Of a stretch of 64,000 bases of DNA, positions 55,003 to 64,000 are shown one piece after another (position 1 is the stretch's first letter; every line of letters starts with the position of its first letter). A model generated the notes under the pieces. That model did not search any database, had not been told where the DNA came from, and was given only the letters and a program-made list of their open reading frames with translations. Source of the DNA: Prorocentrum cordatum (lineage: Eukaryota; Sar; Dinophyceae; Prorocentrales; Prorocentraceae); assembly GCA_963575745.1 (NCBI GenBank), contig CAUYUJ010014771.1, positions 1-64,000 on the forward strand, in the 5' to 3' direction. Position numbers and translations under genes: made by a program.

Positions 55003-56228
55003 CCCGCTGTGCACTCCCCAAAACCAATAAATATCCCAGCGGCGCCGAGTGGCGCCAAGCGCCCGGCTGCCACAGACGCTGCCTCCGGCCAAGCCGCGGT
55101 GGCAAACGCACCCGGCCATGCCGCGGTAGCGGGCACAACTCCTCTTGTGACGAATAATGAAGGTTCCAGGAGAAGCTCCGACAAAACTAAGTCAAAGGAA
55201 GAGATAGAAATGAGAGCCATGTTTGACCTAACCGAGAGTGAGAATGAATCTGATGCATCGGATCTGTCACGAATGGAATGCGATGTGCAATCGCACCCGA
55301 GCCAGCTATAACCGAGCAAGAAGAAGACACGCTTGGTTACAACCTTCTTCTTCCTCACATTCCCCCGGCTGCTGCCGCTAACTTTCAAAACAAGAAGGAT
55401 CACTGGACTCAGCGCGGAAAGAGTCAAAGACGTTGGCACTTCGTTCCCAGACTTGTCACGCTTACGCCCGTGAATACAGATTGCCCAGTTGACCCAGACA
55501 GAATAGCCGACCAGCGTCGTACCTATGCGATCAACATCCGCCATGGTTTGACCATTGACCGTGCGGATAACTGGTGCGATGAAGACGTAAAGTGCCATCA
55601 CCCCTTTGAGCAGAATTCGAATGGCGATTCCAGCGATGGCGACTATCATCCCAGTAGATGGACCGGCTGGACCGAATTCTGGATCCGGGACGACTGCGCC
55701 CTGGCCACCCAGTGGAACGGGGATCGAGTCTTATTAGACTATTGTTGTGGCCCTGAGAGCAGGATTGGTAACCCTAGGGATTTCAGTGATAATTCTTGTA
55801 AGGTGATACGACACACCGAAAAGGAGGATATAATAACCGACGAAGGGAGAAGACTGGCTTTGGATGATATCAAGAAGTTCAAAGGAAAACATATAGCTCT
55901 ATGGGGCTCAATGCCCTGTACGGGTGGTTCCCCCTGACAATATGTGAATGAAGCCCAGTATTTCTGCATTGGAAATCATAGAGCGTTGCGGAGGCTTCGA
56001 GGAATTAGGACCGACTTTAGATATTTGTTTTGGAACTTCCGTGAGATTGCCCGTGCTGTGCACGAAGCGGGGGGTACTGTTTGTCTTGAGTGGCCCACCC
56101 AGTGTAATTATTGGAGGGGCCCCCAGGTGAAATATTTCATGAGAGAGCTAGGCTTTGTCAAGACGGCTTTGCACGGATGTGCGTACGGTTTGAAGGACAG
56201 AAAGTGCAACTTCATGAAAAAGCCCTGA
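55003..56228 (+). pseudogene. Methyltransferase-like domain downstream of RNase H
   Basis: The RNase H frame continues past TAG 55000-55002 to 55311, then shifts to a frame open to 55934. Motifs: VLLDYCCGPESRIG (SAM-binding-like loop, about 55725-55765), HIALWGSMPCTGGSP (Pro-Cys at 55914-55919, placed like motif IV of C5-cytosine methyltransferases), GTVCLEWPTQCNYW (Glu-Trp-Pro 56088-56096, where ENV would be) and HGCAYGL. TGA interrupts at 55935-55937 directly after GGSP, and again at 56226-56228 after MKKP. As I recall this family, both positions are Trp. Cytosine methyltransferases have been found in dinoflagellate retrotransposons, but target and activity here are inference. Confidence 0.5.
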
Positions 56229-57515
56229 ACGATCGCATCCACGTCACATGATGTAGATGAGGGACTCGAGCGCAGATGTAATGGTACGCGCGATCATGTT
56301 GAGGCACGCGGTAAGGATTGCAAGTCCGCAGAATGTTACATCGATGCATTTGCCCAGCAAGTACATGTGGTCATTGCACGTGCTGCCGAACGCTCGTTAT
56401 CATCCCGACACCATCCTGCCTCCTCTTCCATATCTATCTGTGCCGCTGCCGTTTTGTCTCCAGAGCTTGCGCGGGCCACCCGCCGGCGGGCCTCCCCCCA
56501 GATCGCGCCGCCGCCTCGCTGCGGCTGCGCGGACCTTGCCTGCCGCGGCCTTCCCGCGACCGATTGGTTATTGGCTGACCCCGCGCGCCAACCGCTGGAT
56601 ACCCCAGCGGCCCAGCCGCCAGGGGACGTCATGACCTCGGTTTGCTCGGATGACCTTATGTGTGAACCCGCCGCGGGCCTGTCCGATGGTGGGGAGTCCC
56701 TTGCCGGACAGAAAGGACAGGCCCCTCTCACCGTGGACCGAAAGGCATCCCCATCGGCCCAGCCGATTGGGGGTGCTGCCCCGTCGGCCCAGCCGGTCGT
56801 GAGGATAACTGATCCTTTCGGCCCTGGCGATGTTATGATGGAGGAAGACGTCGAAATGGAGGGGGGCGTCGAGTTTAACCCAGCGGAAGTGGCAGCCCAA
56901 AAGAAGGCTGCGTTCGCTGACAGAGACCCTGTTAAGCTGACATTGCAGGGCAGGATAGACGACCCTCTCTCCGTCAAGCGCCAAGCGCGAGACGTAGCAG
57001 GTCGTGCCCGGCTTAGGCCCGGGGACCCTAGGTCCGACAAGGACGCATGGGTCGACGCTCGGTTGTGTCAGTCTCCCGGTTGCCTTTACATGGAGGGCCC
57101 ATGGTGAACGAACCTTGATCGGACCCCGTCGCCGCACGACCCCAAGTGGGTTGGGCATTGCTGCCGGAAGTGCTGGTGCAGTTCGTCCGGCCAGGACGTC
57201 TGCGGCCATGATCGCAGCTGTGCCCGCGTACTTGCACCGCGTAGCGCTTTCAATAAGCCCGTGAAAAAGGCAGCCGCATCCCCACCAGCCCAACCGGGAG
57301 TGGAGAAGCGAGCTAATACGCTGACCGGGCAGGTAAAAGAACGGCGCGATGAAGAACCCATTCGCCGTTCGATGTTGGAGTTCCAAGCCTGTAGATGGCT
57401 TTGGCGCTCTGCGAAGACCGCCCAAAGGGTGGAGCTGGCCCTTCACACTGGAGCGGCGCGATTGCGGGGTCAGACATTCGCGGGGCGACCAAGTCGTTGC
57501 CGCGTTGAAGTCTGA
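56229..57515 (+). pseudogene. Polyprotein continuation with Cys-rich module
   Basis: Same frame as the methyltransferase-like part. After TGA 56226-56228 the text continues TIASTSHDVDEGLERRCNGT, then C and H residues typical of the module's tail, a Pro/Ala-rich linker with CGGCCCAGCCG motifs (56606, 56755, 56788) and QSPGCLYMEGPW. A third TGA (57105-57107) follows, and the frame goes on with WVGHCCRKCWCSSSGQDVCG and HDRSC, a Cys/His cluster. It ends at 57515. Function unknown; zinc binding is inferred from Cys/His spacing. Confidence 0.45.
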
Positions 57516-58165
57516 CCTGTCCGCCAACTCGCAGACAATATATGACAGTTTGTTCTCCAGTGTCTCGGAGGAACCATGGGTTGTGCACTGGGCGATGTTC
57601 GATAGAATGGCCTCGTGTCGCTTCGATTGCGCCCCTCCTAAGGTTTCCCAGGTTCCCGAGGGTTCTCACTTTCAGTCGTACCCTGACGAAGCCACGAACA
57701 TTGTTTGCAAGCTGTGCACCGCAGAGCCGGGGCAGAGAGGCCGTTTTGTCCGTGAGCTCAGGAGAGGCGAAGTTATCGGCCCCACCGTTGGCCCAGCCAA
57801 GCGGTGCACCACGAGATGCGGAGACTTTGTTTGCGTTCCAGTGGCAGACCGTGTGACTGATGGCTCCCCTGTCGTTTGGATGAACATTTGGGGGCCATCA
57901 ATGCACTCGCCGCCCCGCGGCCAAGCCGTAGGGGACGGGCGGGGCACAATGTTTGCCCTGCCTGTTGCCAATGGCAAATTCCACAAGCCAGCGCATGCGG
58001 TCGAGGAGGCCCTCACGGAGTCAGCCAGAGCCAAGTACTTTCAGTCCTTCCCCGACCAGGCCAGGGCCTGGCGCTTGGCTCTCACCAAGTCCACGCGTCC
58101 TCCTGATTTTCAAGCATGGCTTGAAAGCTTAGGGCTCGGATTGAGTGCAGGTGAAGCGGAGAACA
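57516..58165 (+). pseudogene. Polyprotein segment, product not recognised
   Basis: The best plus frame (open from 57349) reads GDQVVAALKSDLSANSQTIY, EPWVVHWAMFDRMASCRFDC, FVCVPVADRVTDGSPVVWMN and KYFQSFPDQARAWRLALTKS. It is protein-like throughout with two Cys pairs (CKLC; CTTRC) but matches no family I know. The frame changes near 58165 within an acidic Glu/Pro stretch. Confidence 0.4.
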
Positions 58166-59105
58166 ACACGTCGCATGAGACGCTGCAGCCGAGACGGCTC
58201 GCCCGCGCGACCCAGTCGTTGCGAGCGAGAAGCCGCCGCTGCCTGAGGCTTCCCTTGAGCCTGAACCCGAGGCCCCTCCTGAGGAGCCTCGTGAGGAGAA
58301 AAGCGATGACCCAGTCATTGACTTACCCCTCATTACATCCTGCCCAAATGGATGTGGCCTCATGGGAGATATCCCGTTCTTACAGAAGCACCTGCCGCAT
58401 TGCAGTAAGGCGCCGCAGGGGCGGAGGTTGCTCGAGCAGTTGCCGGCCGACCCAGTCGGTCCGGCCAGCAAGCGAGCAAGCGCCGCGACGGCGCCGCCAC
58501 CGCTTCACCCGCTGCCACCTAAGCCTCCTGATGCTCAAGGAATTGGGCGCCAGGCGGCCGGCGGGCAACCCGCAGGGTCGTCCTCAGATGCAGCTGCCCC
58601 GCCCGGCCAAGCCGACGGCGGGGCCGGCGGTGGACCCTCCCCCGGCCCAGCCGATGGTGGAAGAGCCCCGCCAGGCTCAGGTGGCCCCCCCTCGCGGAAC
58701 CCTCCGCCCTCTGGCGGCCCTCCTGGGAGTGACGGCGGAGGTGGGCCCCCTGACCCAGTGCCAATGGAAGCCGATGATGATGGCCAGGGCCCGCCCTACC
58801 TTGGGCGCGGTGCCTGGAATGTTCTCGGTTACCATAGGAACAAGGGTAATTACGCCGAAGATGTCAACTCGACTACATACGAGTGGGACGTACGCGTGAC
58901 CGAGTTCCTTCAACTTTATGTTGACGTGACTGATCCTCGGCTGAAGGCCTGGACGAACAAGTTGTCATTTCAGGGGAAGTGCCAGGCCATAACTCATATT
59001 GCCCGCCAGAATGGGCACTCCTGGGTGCCATTTGTTGGCGAGGATATTGCGGCCATGATGAAGACTGGACAAGCCCCCACGAGCTTTTGTCCACCCTTTG
59101 TGTAA
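58166..59105 (+). pseudogene. Polyprotein segment with C2HC-like finger and helical domain
   Basis: After a Glu/Pro-rich linker the frame reads CPNGCGLMGDIPFLQKHLPH followed by Cys, a zinc-finger-like C-x3-C..H..C (58340-58405). A 120-residue Gly/Pro-rich linker with CGGCCMAGCCG motifs leads to a compact domain (RGAWNVLGYHRNKGNYAEDV; VRVTEFLQLYVDVTDPRLKA; ITHIARQNGHSWVPFVGEDI) ending at TAA 59103-59105. Not recognised. Confidence 0.4.
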
Positions 59106-59862
59106 GATGCAAGCCACGAAGAAATACAAGTTCTGGTCCTGCACTGCTCATCTTGTCTCCGATTCTACGGTCTCGTTCAAAACGGCGGCCGGTAAGAACG
59201 TCACGCCAGGGTTTCATGTCAAACATTTCTTGACCGACCATAGTTATGGCATGTCCGCCAATGTTATGGGAGGCTGCCGAGGCCCAGACCTCCGGGAAGC
59301 CTCCAGGACGCATAGCTGGTCGGACTCCGGGCATGCGCATTACAAGAAGGGAGTCCATACACCAGTGCGATGTGTCCTTTGGTCCTTCAATGACGCTGCT
59401 GACCCGGCAACGCACGATTTGCTTGGCATTCGCGCGGAGGGAAAGCCAGGGATGCCTTCTCGGCCCGAGAACCCGACGATTCTTGCTGGAGCCCTCCGAC
59501 TAATGCTCGAGACTTCTGATCGCATCATAGACGAAGCGGTAAAGCGCTCGCCTGTTGGTGCGATCGAGATCTTGTACATTGGCGGAGACCACAGGTGTTG
59601 GCAGTCCCCAGACGGCGGCTCCAAAGTCGACCCATTATGGGATGACGTGGCCACCCTTGTCCGAGCTCAGATGAACCGTCGGATTGAGGACTACAAGGCC
59701 ACGGGGATGCATCCACGCATCATGATTCTTGATGGTGCGTGCCTTTGCCGCCAGATGCACCACCCCAATGGCGACTCGTACCATTTTCTGTCAGCTCACA
59801 ATGACTACGAGAGACAGAGACGGACAAATGGAGATTTGCGTGGCGGCCGAGATGTTCACTGA
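59106..59862 (+). pseudogene. Polyprotein segment, product not recognised
   Basis: A plus frame overlapping the previous end reads KFWSCTAHLVSDSTVSFKTA, FLTDHSYGMSANVMGGCRGP, RCVLWSFNDAADPATHDLLG, AIEILYIGGDHRCWQSPDGG and HPRIMILDGACLCRQMHHPN. An alternating strand/helix pattern with buried ILYIGGD and IMILDG suggests a Rossmann-like alpha/beta fold, but I cannot name it. It runs into the next frame near 59830. Confidence 0.4.
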
Positions 59863-60523
59863 ACACATGTTGAAGGCCGCGAGGCTTGCAGCTCTGTTCT
59901 TTTGCCAACCCTCCGGCGGCCCAGCCGTAGCGGGGGGTCGGCCCTCGTCGAACAGGCGAGATGACGGGCACACAGCAGTGGAGGCTACCTTCGGAGAGCT
60001 AGTCAAGTACTGGCACGAGTGGAGCCCCACTGATACTAACGTTCCTCAGTCCGTGTTCAACACTCGTCCTTTTCGGACACCTTTGGTCCCCTCGAGGTTC
60101 CCTGCCGTCCAAGACGGATCAGGGGAAGGGGCCATTCATTCCAAGCTTTCGGACAACTTCGTTAATTTTCTCAGACGAGGAAATGACCACGAGGGGCTTT
60201 CTGTGCGGCGGGAACTGCGATGTTTCCTGCCACGATGTTTCCCCTTTTGTCCAGGCATGCCCCCGAAAGGGGAACGCCTCCGATCGCCTTCGGAGGGAGT
60301 TGTGAATGATCAACATATGCGTGCCGTGATAAATGAGCCGGCGAAAATTGCGCCTATTGCCAAACCCAGCGGCCAAGCCGCTTCGGGTGAAGTCACTGCA
60401 GAGCGGGCGGCCCAGCCGCTCCGCGCACCTGCACTTGCTCCCGTGACTTGCGTCGAGGATGCCAAGACGCCCGGCGAAGAGGTGGAGCAGGCCATCCGCC
60501 GAAAATGCTCTGCCCACGGGTGA
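59863..60523 (+). pseudogene. Polyprotein segment, product not recognised
   Basis: Frame open from 59729: EICVAAEMFTEHMLKAARLA, HTAVEATFGELVKYWHEWSP, then Pro/Ala-rich text with three CGGCCMAGCCG motifs (59916, 60368, 60408). It ends at TGA 60521-60523, yet the same frame stays open beyond. Confidence 0.35.
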
Positions 60524-62260
60524 GGAAGGCTCGGCGGAAAACGCTTCCCCATACGTCTCAAAGCTGGCGGCAACCCTGCCAGGGATAATGCTTGGGAGTG
60601 CGATTGGCCTGTGCACCAGTGCTATCAGACCACTGTGAGTTTGCCCTATCTTAATCCCTCGACCAAAGAGACACAGCAGCTCGATTTTCTCAAGCCGTTC
60701 ACTGTGCACAGCGGCAACCTTAATAGGCCGATGAGCACAACGAACTGCTGGCCAGGGGAAAAGCACGAAGACCGAGTCGCATCTTTGATGGCCGGGAAAG
60801 ATCCGGACCGTGGTAAAGCATTCAGGACCCTCCAATTGCACGCCAAGAGTGATGCTTGGTTGGGCCACCAGATGCTGCAGACGTCCACTAAGATGCTTCT
60901 TCTCGAGCCTTCATACATGGTTGCTAAGTGGGCACGGTTCTTCGTCGACAAGGCTGATCGCACTCGTGAGGGCCCTGGGGCCACAGTTGCCGATCGCCTG
61001 ATCTGGGCGAAGCTGTCAACCAAGACCCACAAGGCAGGGAACGCACACTGTGCGCAGCTCACTTTGCCCTTCTTCGCCACGACGGAAAAGCTAAATGAGG
61101 TCGAAGATGAGGACTTAGGGTGGAGTAAGCAGTTCCACGGTACGTCCGTGAATGCCCTCCACTCGGTATTGGAGGGCCACCAGCTGCTTCCATCAGATCC
61201 CCGCTACGGCGGTAGCGTTAAAGGTGGAAATGTGGGCGCGTATTCATTCCCTTCCGTTGACGGCGACCCCACAACTCACACAACTTATGCCGTCGCCGAG
61301 GAGACATTTGGAGACGGCATCTGGGTAACAGCGGAGGTTATTTTCCATGCGAAGCCCAAACCGATCAAGGGCAAGCCTGCGCAGCACTGCACGCGTGACG
61401 CGTCCCAGATCGCGTTAAGCGAACTCCGCTTGTACCATTGGACGCCCTCGGCTCGTCATGTCATTGAGGGCTATTCTCTCCTGCAGCATTTCGCCAGGAA
61501 AGAAAACTACGCCCTGGAGCAAGACTTCGGGTTTGAACGTTATCGCGACGCTGCAAGGATAGCCGCCGCGGACCAAGTCCGCGAGGCGCAGAGAAAATGG
61601 GTGCCGGACCTGGGGCCCATTCAGTGGCAACAGGATCGTAGCCCATACAGGGCCTACCGCCCCGAGTTTGATGACATTTGGCCGTGGCTTCACAGCAAGG
61701 GAGTAATCATGACTAGAACCAACCCATTGCACACAGCTGAAACCTCGGAAGTGTCCATCGCGCTCATTCAGGCCAACGAAGCAAAGGCCAAAGAGAGGAC
61801 ATCGGCCGCCTCAGCCGATGTTGACGCCCAGGCGCAGGCGGCCAAGCCGTCCGGCGCCTCTCCCTCCTTTGTGCCTGAAGATTGTCCCCCTTTGGCGCGG
61901 CCGAGGCCGCAGGCAGAGGGAGTGCCTCCTCCTCCGCCCGGCCCAGCCGCGGCAGAGGGAGTGTCTCCTCCTCCGCCCGGCCCAGCCGCGACAGTGGAAG
62001 CGCCTCCACCTCCGCCGAGGGAGGCGCCGCCACCGGACAAAACCGAAGAACGTCGCGCCAAAGAAGGAGCCGCCACCGGTCAAGCCGGCGAGCGTCCGCC
62101 ACCGGCCAAGCCAGCGAGCGCCATGCCGAAGAAAGAGCCGCCACCGTTTAGGCCGGCGAGCGTCGCGCCAAAGGCAGAGCCGCCACCGGCCAAGCCGGCG
62201 AGCATTATGCCAATTGGCATAATGCTCGCCGCCATGCCGCCGGAGCCGCCACCGGCCGCC
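60524..62260 (+). CDS. Polyprotein segment with possible ADP-ribosyltransferase-fold domain
   Basis: Continues in frame after TGA 60521-60523; the first ATG is doubtful. It has an N-terminal region (DNAWECDWPVHQCYQTTVSL; HAKSDAWLGHQMLQTSTKML). Then comes WSKQFHGTSVNALHSVLEGH, a gap, GGNVGAYSFPSVDG, TTYAVAEETFGDGIWVTAEV and ALSELRLYHWTPSARHVIEG (61120-61470). His-Gly-Thr-Ser, a later Gly-x-Tyr and a final strand recall the H-Y-x pattern of PARP/RNA phosphotransferase folds. This is a weak, inferred match. From about 61840 it becomes Pro/Ala repeats (PPPPPGPAAAEGV units) holding many CGGCCMAGCCG motifs. The frame is lost near 62250. Confidence 0.4.
62196..62231 (+). repeat. Perfect 36-bp palindrome
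   Basis: The half-site CGGCGAGCATTATGCCAA is followed at once by its exact reverse complement (centre between 62213 and 62214), with no loop. It interrupts the Pro-Ala-Lys-Pro repeat region. It is the only long perfect palindrome noticed. Confidence 0.95.
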
Positions 62261-62276
62261 TTTACAGGCGGAGCAG

Positions 62277-64000
62277 TTGCCGGCCAAGCCGGCTAGCGCC
62301 GCGCCAGGAGCGGAGCGGCCACCGGCCCAGCCGGCTAGCGCCGCACCGACAGCGGCACAGCCACCTGCCAAGCCGGCAGGCGCCGCGACGACGGAGGAAC
62401 GGCCAAAGGCCTGGCCAACACCCCAGAGTGTGCAGGCCGCAGCTCGCCCCCCGCCTCCGCCTGTGCCTCCGAGATATTCCGCTCGGCCCCCAGCATGCAC
62501 CGATATTCGGCTTCAGCAAGTCAACGTTGCGCCCAATCCAGCGCCGCCGCAGCTACCGCTTAAGCCTTTTCCTCGGACTCCCCCGCCCGTCCAAGGCGGT
62601 GTTGGGGCAAGTCCGCAGGCGGAGGCTGAGGTCGCTGCGGCGATGACTGAGGTCGCTAACGCGAAGGCTGAGGTTGCCAAGGATGGGGGCTCTAACCGCC
62701 CCGGAGGCTCCGAGGGTTTGGCCGCTCCTGTGGCCCCTCCCCCGCCTCAGTCGGCTGCGGGCCCCTCTTCAGAGGAGTCTCAGGCACCGGAGGGGGGCGA
62801 CGCTGCAGCCCGCATTATCCAGTCCATTCGCGAGATTTCGCACACTCACTTTGAGGATAATCGTGCCCGCAAGGCCCTCAAGCGAGAACGTGGCTGGTTT
62901 AATGAGTGGAGGAGTGCCACCTTCAGGGGGCAACCGACCACGGTTGACCCAGATGGTTTGGAAGAGATGGAGATTGACATCGTCTCCGCGCAGTATAAAT
63001 ACACGCTTACCAAGAAAAGAGGCCGGCACGAACCAGGCGGTCACACTACTCCGTGGAAGAAATTTGCAACCGCCATTGCGGACACTATCCGTGGTGAGGT
63101 ACCTGGTTTCAGTCCCACTCCTGAAGTTGCCGCCCAGAGCGAGAGCTCCCAGACTCGTAGAGAGAGCGGTGCGCACACTGGTGGGTCTACGGCACCCACT
63201 CCTCCAGCGCCTCTGCCCGGCCCAGCTGCGGCAGAGGAAGTGCTTCCATCTCCGCCCAGCAAGGCCTCGGCAGAGGAAGTGTCTCCAACTCCACCCGGGC
63301 CAGCCGCGGCGGAGGAAGTGTCGACGCCTCTGCCCCGCCCGGCCGCGGCAGAGGAACTTCCTGATTTTAATGAGGACGAAGACACCAAAGCTCAAGAAGC
63401 GGCTCAGGCCGCACAGGCAGCTTCCGTGATTGCAGCTCCCGCTCCCCCATTAGCTGGTCCACGGCGTCCAGCAATGGTGGATGATGCGGTATCTGACACA
63501 CATCCTGCTGCCATTGCTCCGCCTGGCCCAGCCAAAGCGGAGGAGGCAATGCATGATCCTGCACGGCCTGTTGGCCCGGCTGGCCCAGCCAGCTCGGGCG
63601 ATACTGCAATAACAAGTGAACCAATGGAGGTTGATATGGAAGCTGTTCCAACAGGACAGACTGAGCTCGAGGCGAGGCATGCGGATGCGCCCCCCGCCCA
63701 GGAGCCCAACAGTTCTCCTGATGCTGAGGCCGAGCCCGCTGAGAAGGCCCCACCAGTCGCCGCTCCGAGCGGCCATGACGTTGCGGAGCCCTCTTCTGCA
63801 GTAGGAGCTCCGGGTGCCCCAGACATGCCGGAGTCCATTGAGACCAGCCCGCCCATCACTGACCTCATTGTTTTTCCATGCCAGGGCGACCCTGCAACAG
63901 TTTACCCCGATGATGATGACTGTTGGCTCGGCCCTACGGCGACAGACTTCTTTTGCCGAGAGACCCTGCCGCCCTATCTTGATGCGCGGCAGCCTCTCCC
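62277..64000 (+). CDS. Proline/alanine-rich polyprotein segment, open at the window edge
   Basis: A stop-free frame of about 575 codons from 62277 (or slightly upstream) to the right edge. It has PAKPAS/PAQPAS repeats, then a more ordered part (IIQSIREISHTHFEDNRARK; ERGWFNEWRSATFRGQPTTV; HTTPWKKFATAIADTIRGEV, 62815-63105), then repeats of the form PGPAAAEEV, then acidic text (VFPCQGDPATVYPDDDDCWL). It is the downstream continuation of the previous frame after a shift near 62250. No domain recognised. No LTR or polypurine tract is reached before the window ends. Confidence 0.5.
   Translation, partial: MPAKPASAAPGAERPPAQPASAAPTAAQPPAKPAGAATTEERPKAWPTPQSVQAAARPPPPPVPPRYSARPPACTDIRLQQVNVAPNPAPPQLPLKPFPRTPPPVQGGVGASPQAEAEVAAAMTEVANAKAEVAKDGGSNRPGGSEGLAAPVAPPPPQSAAGPSSEESQAPEGGDAAARIIQSIREISHTHFEDNRARKALKRERGWFNEWRSATFRGQPTTVDPDGLEEMEIDIVSAQYKYTLTKKRGRHEPGGHTTPWKKFATAIADTIRGEVPGFSPTPEVAAQSESSQTRRESGAHTGGSTAPTPPAPLPGPAAAEEVLPSPPSKASAEEVSPTPPGPAAAEEVSTPLPRPAAAEELPDFNEDEDTKAQEAAQAAQAASVIAAPAPPLAGPRRPAMVDDAVSDTHPAAIAPPGPAKAEEAMHDPARPVGPAGPASSGDTAITSEPMEVDMEAVPTGQTELEARHADAPPAQEPNSSPDAEAEPAEKAPPVAAPSGHDVAEPSSAVGAPGAPDMPESIETSPPITDLIVFPCQGDPATVYPDDDDCWLGPTATDFFCRETLPPYLDARQPL

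Larger units (their letters stand above)
44390..63600 (+). repeat. Dispersed CGGCC(C/A)AGCCG micro-palindrome (zone C)
   Basis: At least 20 copies of an 11-bp near-palindrome (CGGC and GCCG arms around a 3-nt CCA or CAA centre), e.g. near 44390, 46109, 46995, 50309, 50345, 52437, 55090, 56606, 56755, 56788, 57915, 58605, 58650, 59916, 60368, 60408, 61840, 61938, 61978, 62285 and 62321. All have CCA/CAA on the plus (coding) strand. Unlike the zone A motif they fall in more than one reading frame (AAQP, GPAA, GQA). They concentrate in linker sequence. Confidence 0.7.

Noticed and set aside
1-64000. Spliced-leader, tRNA or 5S RNA genes
   Set aside because: Looked for the dinoflagellate spliced-leader end (TTTTGGCTCAAG) and for obvious tRNA cores by eye; none noticed. 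A proper scan was not possible.

Overview
The window looks like nuclear DNA of a dinoflagellate. The evidence is GC-rich sequence, decayed transposable elements carrying Copia-type and Helitron-type proteins of the kind that fill dinoflagellate genomes, very long simple-sequence arrays, and at least one intron-like insertion with GT..AG ends flanked by a short direct repeat. The high GC would suit a Prorocentrum-like genome better than a typical Symbiodiniaceae one, but that is inference. No ordinary host gene, tRNA, rRNA, spliced-leader cassette or CRISPR array was recognised.

Layout. (A) About 0.35-14.7 kb, minus strand: an old Helitron. Reading right to left it has an endonuclease/exonuclease/phosphatase (EEP) ORF with one frameshift, a repeat-rich spacer, then a Rep-helicase gene. 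That gene is split by a predicted 517-bp GT-AG intron that is nearly all 33-bp minisatellite. The helicase has lost its central motifs and has Asn in place of the Walker A lysine. The zone is sprinkled with more than 30 copies of a 19-bp motif, all in one orientation, which within coding sequence encodes Gly-Ala-Ser/Pro-Gln-Pro-Ala. (B) About 14.8-43.6 kb: two inverted arms (15305-16440 and 41415-43576), made of the same unique end sequence, hexamer satellite and 72-bp tandem repeats, enclose some 25 kb of low-complexity DNA and relics. The arms give a foldback-like structure of about 28 kb. Its interior holds a decayed retroelement Gag/protease (25.6-28.6 kb), a decayed reverse transcriptase (33.9-35.1 kb) between 220-bp direct repeats, hairpin elements, and large purine, GAT, G-rich and TGG arrays. 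(C) About 44.0 kb to the window end, plus strand: a very large Ty1/Copia-like retroelement. The order is Gag (coiled coil, CCCH fingers), aspartic protease, integrase, reverse transcriptase, RNase H, then a methyltransferase-like domain, Cys-rich modules, a possible ADP-ribosyltransferase-fold domain and proline-rich repeats that run off the right edge.

How it works together. Zones A and C would each encode their own mobility machinery: rolling-circle Rep/helicase with a nuclease in A, and Gag-PR-IN-RT-RH in C. Both are broken. Zone C keeps its frame over long stretches, but the frame is interrupted by about ten in-frame stops that are all TGA or TAG. At two of them I expect a conserved Trp. 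All functional statements come from motif reading by eye; no search was run.
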